Source of the DNA: CAZZDK01 sp964652235
GTDB taxonomy: Bacteria; Pseudomonadota; Alphaproteobacteria; UBA9219
Assembly: GCA_964652235.1 (NCBI GenBank)
Contig: CAZZDK010000037.1
Location: 1-7,269 of the forward strand
Direction of reading: 5' to 3'
Length of the DNA stretch: 7,269 bases
Below are positions 6,088 to 7,269 of the stretch, in pieces. The notes beneath the pieces were generated by a model. The model was not told the DNA's origin and did not search any database. It was given only the letters and a program-made list of their open reading frames with translations. Position 1 is the first letter of the stretch, and every line of letters begins with the position of its first letter. The position numbers and the translations under genes were made by a program.

Positions 6088-6801
6088 ATGCCTTTTCAGA
6101 TTCAAGCCTTTACCAAAAAAGAGATGGCGAGCGTTTCGATCCTGTATTTCAACGCTGTGAGAGATTATTGTGAGAGGGAGAAAAACCTTCCTCATCCTGA
6201 AACAATGATCGGCGCGGCGGCGGCCTTGACAGGCGTTTCGGCGTTGTATGCGATTTCCGAGGGAAAGGTTCCGCAGGGAGCCTGGGCCGTTTATGGAGAC
6301 GCCATGGACAAGTTTCTTTACAAGAGTGGCGACGGGATACCTGCGACCGTTTTTGAAATGTTGATTATGGTGCCCGCTTCTCGAAGGGAATTTGAAGGGG
6401 CAAAGCCCCCCAAATGGGTGGATGTCAGACAAAAACAAATGGATCAGATGGGGAGCGCTTTTTACCCTTTTCTCAGCGTCGAACCGAAACATTACCCCCT
6501 CGAATGGTCGCCGAAGATCGTCGCCGCGCATTTTCATAACGCTCGCGATATAGCCGAGGGGTTTGCCTTGACAGCCAAAGAGATGACCTTTTGCTTTGCG
6601 GTAGCGACAGGTATGCTCCTTTCGACTTTTGCCAAAGAAGTTCCCATGGAGACGGGGTTCAGGCTGGCGACGGACATCATAACCGGTTGTTCCATGCTTT
6701 CGCCTTGGTCGGATGAGGCGGAGCTTTCCCCTAAGATGAGTTTCGATCCTTCAAGGACAGAAGAAAGAAAAACGGTTAAACTTTGGCATTACGAAACATA
6801 G
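6088..6801 (+). CDS. Hypothetical protein, 237 residues, no recognised family
   Basis: I do not recognise this protein. With the start at 6088 (strong AGGAGG upstream) it has 237 residues. It appears soluble and mainly helical, with two alanine-rich hydrophobic stretches, around 41-57 (GAAAALTGVSALYAI) and 158-180 (FALTAKEMTFCFAVATGMLL). These look more like buried or amphipathic helices than clear membrane spans. It contains scattered histidines (36, 135, 148, 150, 234) and aromatic residues in YPFLSVEPKHYPLEW (126-140), with no familiar catalytic pattern. There is no signal peptide. It follows the M16 gene by 117 bp and shares its lower GC, so the two may have been acquired together. A 117-base AT-rich leader precedes it and could hold its own promoter, but I see no convincing boxes. 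Codon structure and the ribosome-binding site support a real gene. Confidence 0.75.
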   Translation: MPFQIQAFTKKEMASVSILYFNAVRDYCEREKNLPHPETMIGAAAALTGVSALYAISEGKVPQGAWAVYGDAMDKFLYKSGDGIPATVFEMLIMVPASRREFEGAKPPKWVDVRQKQMDQMGSAFYPFLSVEPKHYPLEWSPKIVAAHFHNARDIAEGFALTAKEMTFCFAVATGMLLSTFAKEVPMETGFRLATDIITGCSMLSPWSDEAELSPKMSFDPSRTEERKTVKLWHYET

Positions 6802-6816
6802 CCCCCATCGCCCCGG

Positions 6817-6845
6817 TTGCGTTATCTCTTTGAAACGGTTACATT
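6817..6845 (+). promoter_or_regulatory. Candidate promoter of rpe
   Basis: TTGCGT (6817-6822) and TACATT (6840-6845) are 17 bases apart, matching the consensus at 3 of 6 and 4 of 6 positions. Transcription would begin within about 1-2 bases of the rpe ATG, implying an almost leaderless mRNA, which agrees with the lack of a well-spaced Shine-Dalgarno. The boxes are weak, so this is tentative. Confidence 0.25.
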
Positions 6846-6852
6846 CGAGGGC

Positions 6853-7269
6853 ATGAAAAAGCCCCTTCGCCTTGCGCCGTCGATTCTGTCCGCCGATTTT
6901 GCCCGTCTGGGGGAGGAGGTGCGCGCCATCGACGCCGCCGGGGCGGACCTTATACACGTTGACGTCATGGACGGCCATTTCGTGCCGAACATCACTATCG
7001 GTCCCTCTGTCGTCAAGGCGCTGCGTCCGCACAGCTCGAAGCCGTTCGACGTTCATCTGATGATCGCGCCCGCCGATCCTTTTATCGAGGGTTTCGCCAA
7101 GGCGGGGGCCGACATCCTCACCGTTCATCCCGAAGCCGGGCCGCATTTGCACCGCACCCTTCAGGCCATTAAGGCTCTCGGCAAAAAAGCGGGGGTCGCG
7201 CTCAACCCGGCCACGCCGCTCGATGCGGTGGAAAACGTTTTGGGCGACCTTGATCTCGTTCTCGTCATG
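6853..7269 (+). CDS. rpe: Ribulose-phosphate 3-epimerase, 5' part (cut by window end)
   Basis: Rpe interconverts ribulose 5-phosphate and xylulose 5-phosphate in the cytosolic pentose phosphate pathway. The frame stays open to the last base and yields 139 residues, about 60% of the usual ~220. The N-terminal signature LAPSILSADFARLGEEV (7-23) is followed by IHVDVMDGHFVPN (34-46), which carries the metal and catalytic Asp and His of the TIM barrel. FDVHLMI (65-71) has the conserved His, and the TVHPE and ALNPATPL strands come next. All active-site residues expected in this part are present; the second catalytic Asp lies beyond the window. GAGGG ends only two bases before the ATG, too close to be a normal Shine-Dalgarno, yet the protein N-terminus matches the family at this start. 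Truncation here is only the window edge. Confidence 0.96.
   Translation, partial: MKKPLRLAPSILSADFARLGEEVRAIDAAGADLIHVDVMDGHFVPNITIGPSVVKALRPHSSKPFDVHLMIAPADPFIEGFAKAGADILTVHPEAGPHLHRTLQAIKALGKKAGVALNPATPLDAVENVLGDLDLVLVM

Noticed and set aside
6073..6537. 154-residue open frame on the - strand opposite the hypothetical gene
   Set aside because: The + strand frame has an excellent Shine-Dalgarno and normal composition, whereas this frame has neither.
6751..7152. 133-residue open frame on the - strand across the rpe start
   Set aside because: It overlaps the conserved Rpe N-terminal motifs on the other strand and looks like a shadow.

Overview
The window looks like a chromosomal segment of an alphaproteobacterium, probably a draft or metagenome assembly because it holds a 10-N gap. 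The evidence is gene content and order (xseB-ispA, lemA with an M48 protease, rsmB followed by rpe), GC-rich housekeeping genes, and protein sequences of proteobacterial type. No genus can be assigned from sequence alone.

Layout. (1) Bases 89-1255, + strand: xseB (exonuclease VII small subunit) and ispA (farnesyl diphosphate synthase), 18 bp apart and probably co-transcribed. (2) Bases 1265-1391: a large palindromic repeat in the convergent spacer. (3) Bases 3028 to 1401, - strand: a lemA-htpX-type pair 6 bp apart (LemA membrane protein, then a membrane-bound M48 zinc protease). The assembly gap at 2629-2638 breaks lemA and puts its two halves in different frames; the motif around it suggests two overlapping contig ends rather than missing DNA. 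(4) Bases 3103-3226: a second repeat of the same family in the divergent spacer between lemA and rsmB. (5) Bases 3271-4590, + strand: rsmB (16S rRNA m5C967 methyltransferase). (6) Bases about 4591-6801, + strand: a stretch of visibly lower GC with a divergent M16 (pitrilysin/insulinase-type) peptidase gene and an unrecognised 237-residue protein. (7) Bases 6853-7269, + strand: the 5' part of rpe (ribulose-phosphate 3-epimerase), cut by the window edge.

Working together: xseB/ispA serve DNA repair and isoprenoid precursor synthesis, lemA/M48 are an envelope pair with likely membrane quality-control function, and rsmB and rpe are core translation and pentose-phosphate genes. The low-GC pair looks like an accessory insertion between rsmB and rpe and is the least explained part. 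The two repeats share one cloverleaf-like fold: their arms differ in sequence but still pair. I see no CRISPR array, tRNA, rRNA, transposase, phage gene or toxin-antitoxin pair, and no clear new multi-gene system. The best leads are the repeat family and the M16/orphan islet.
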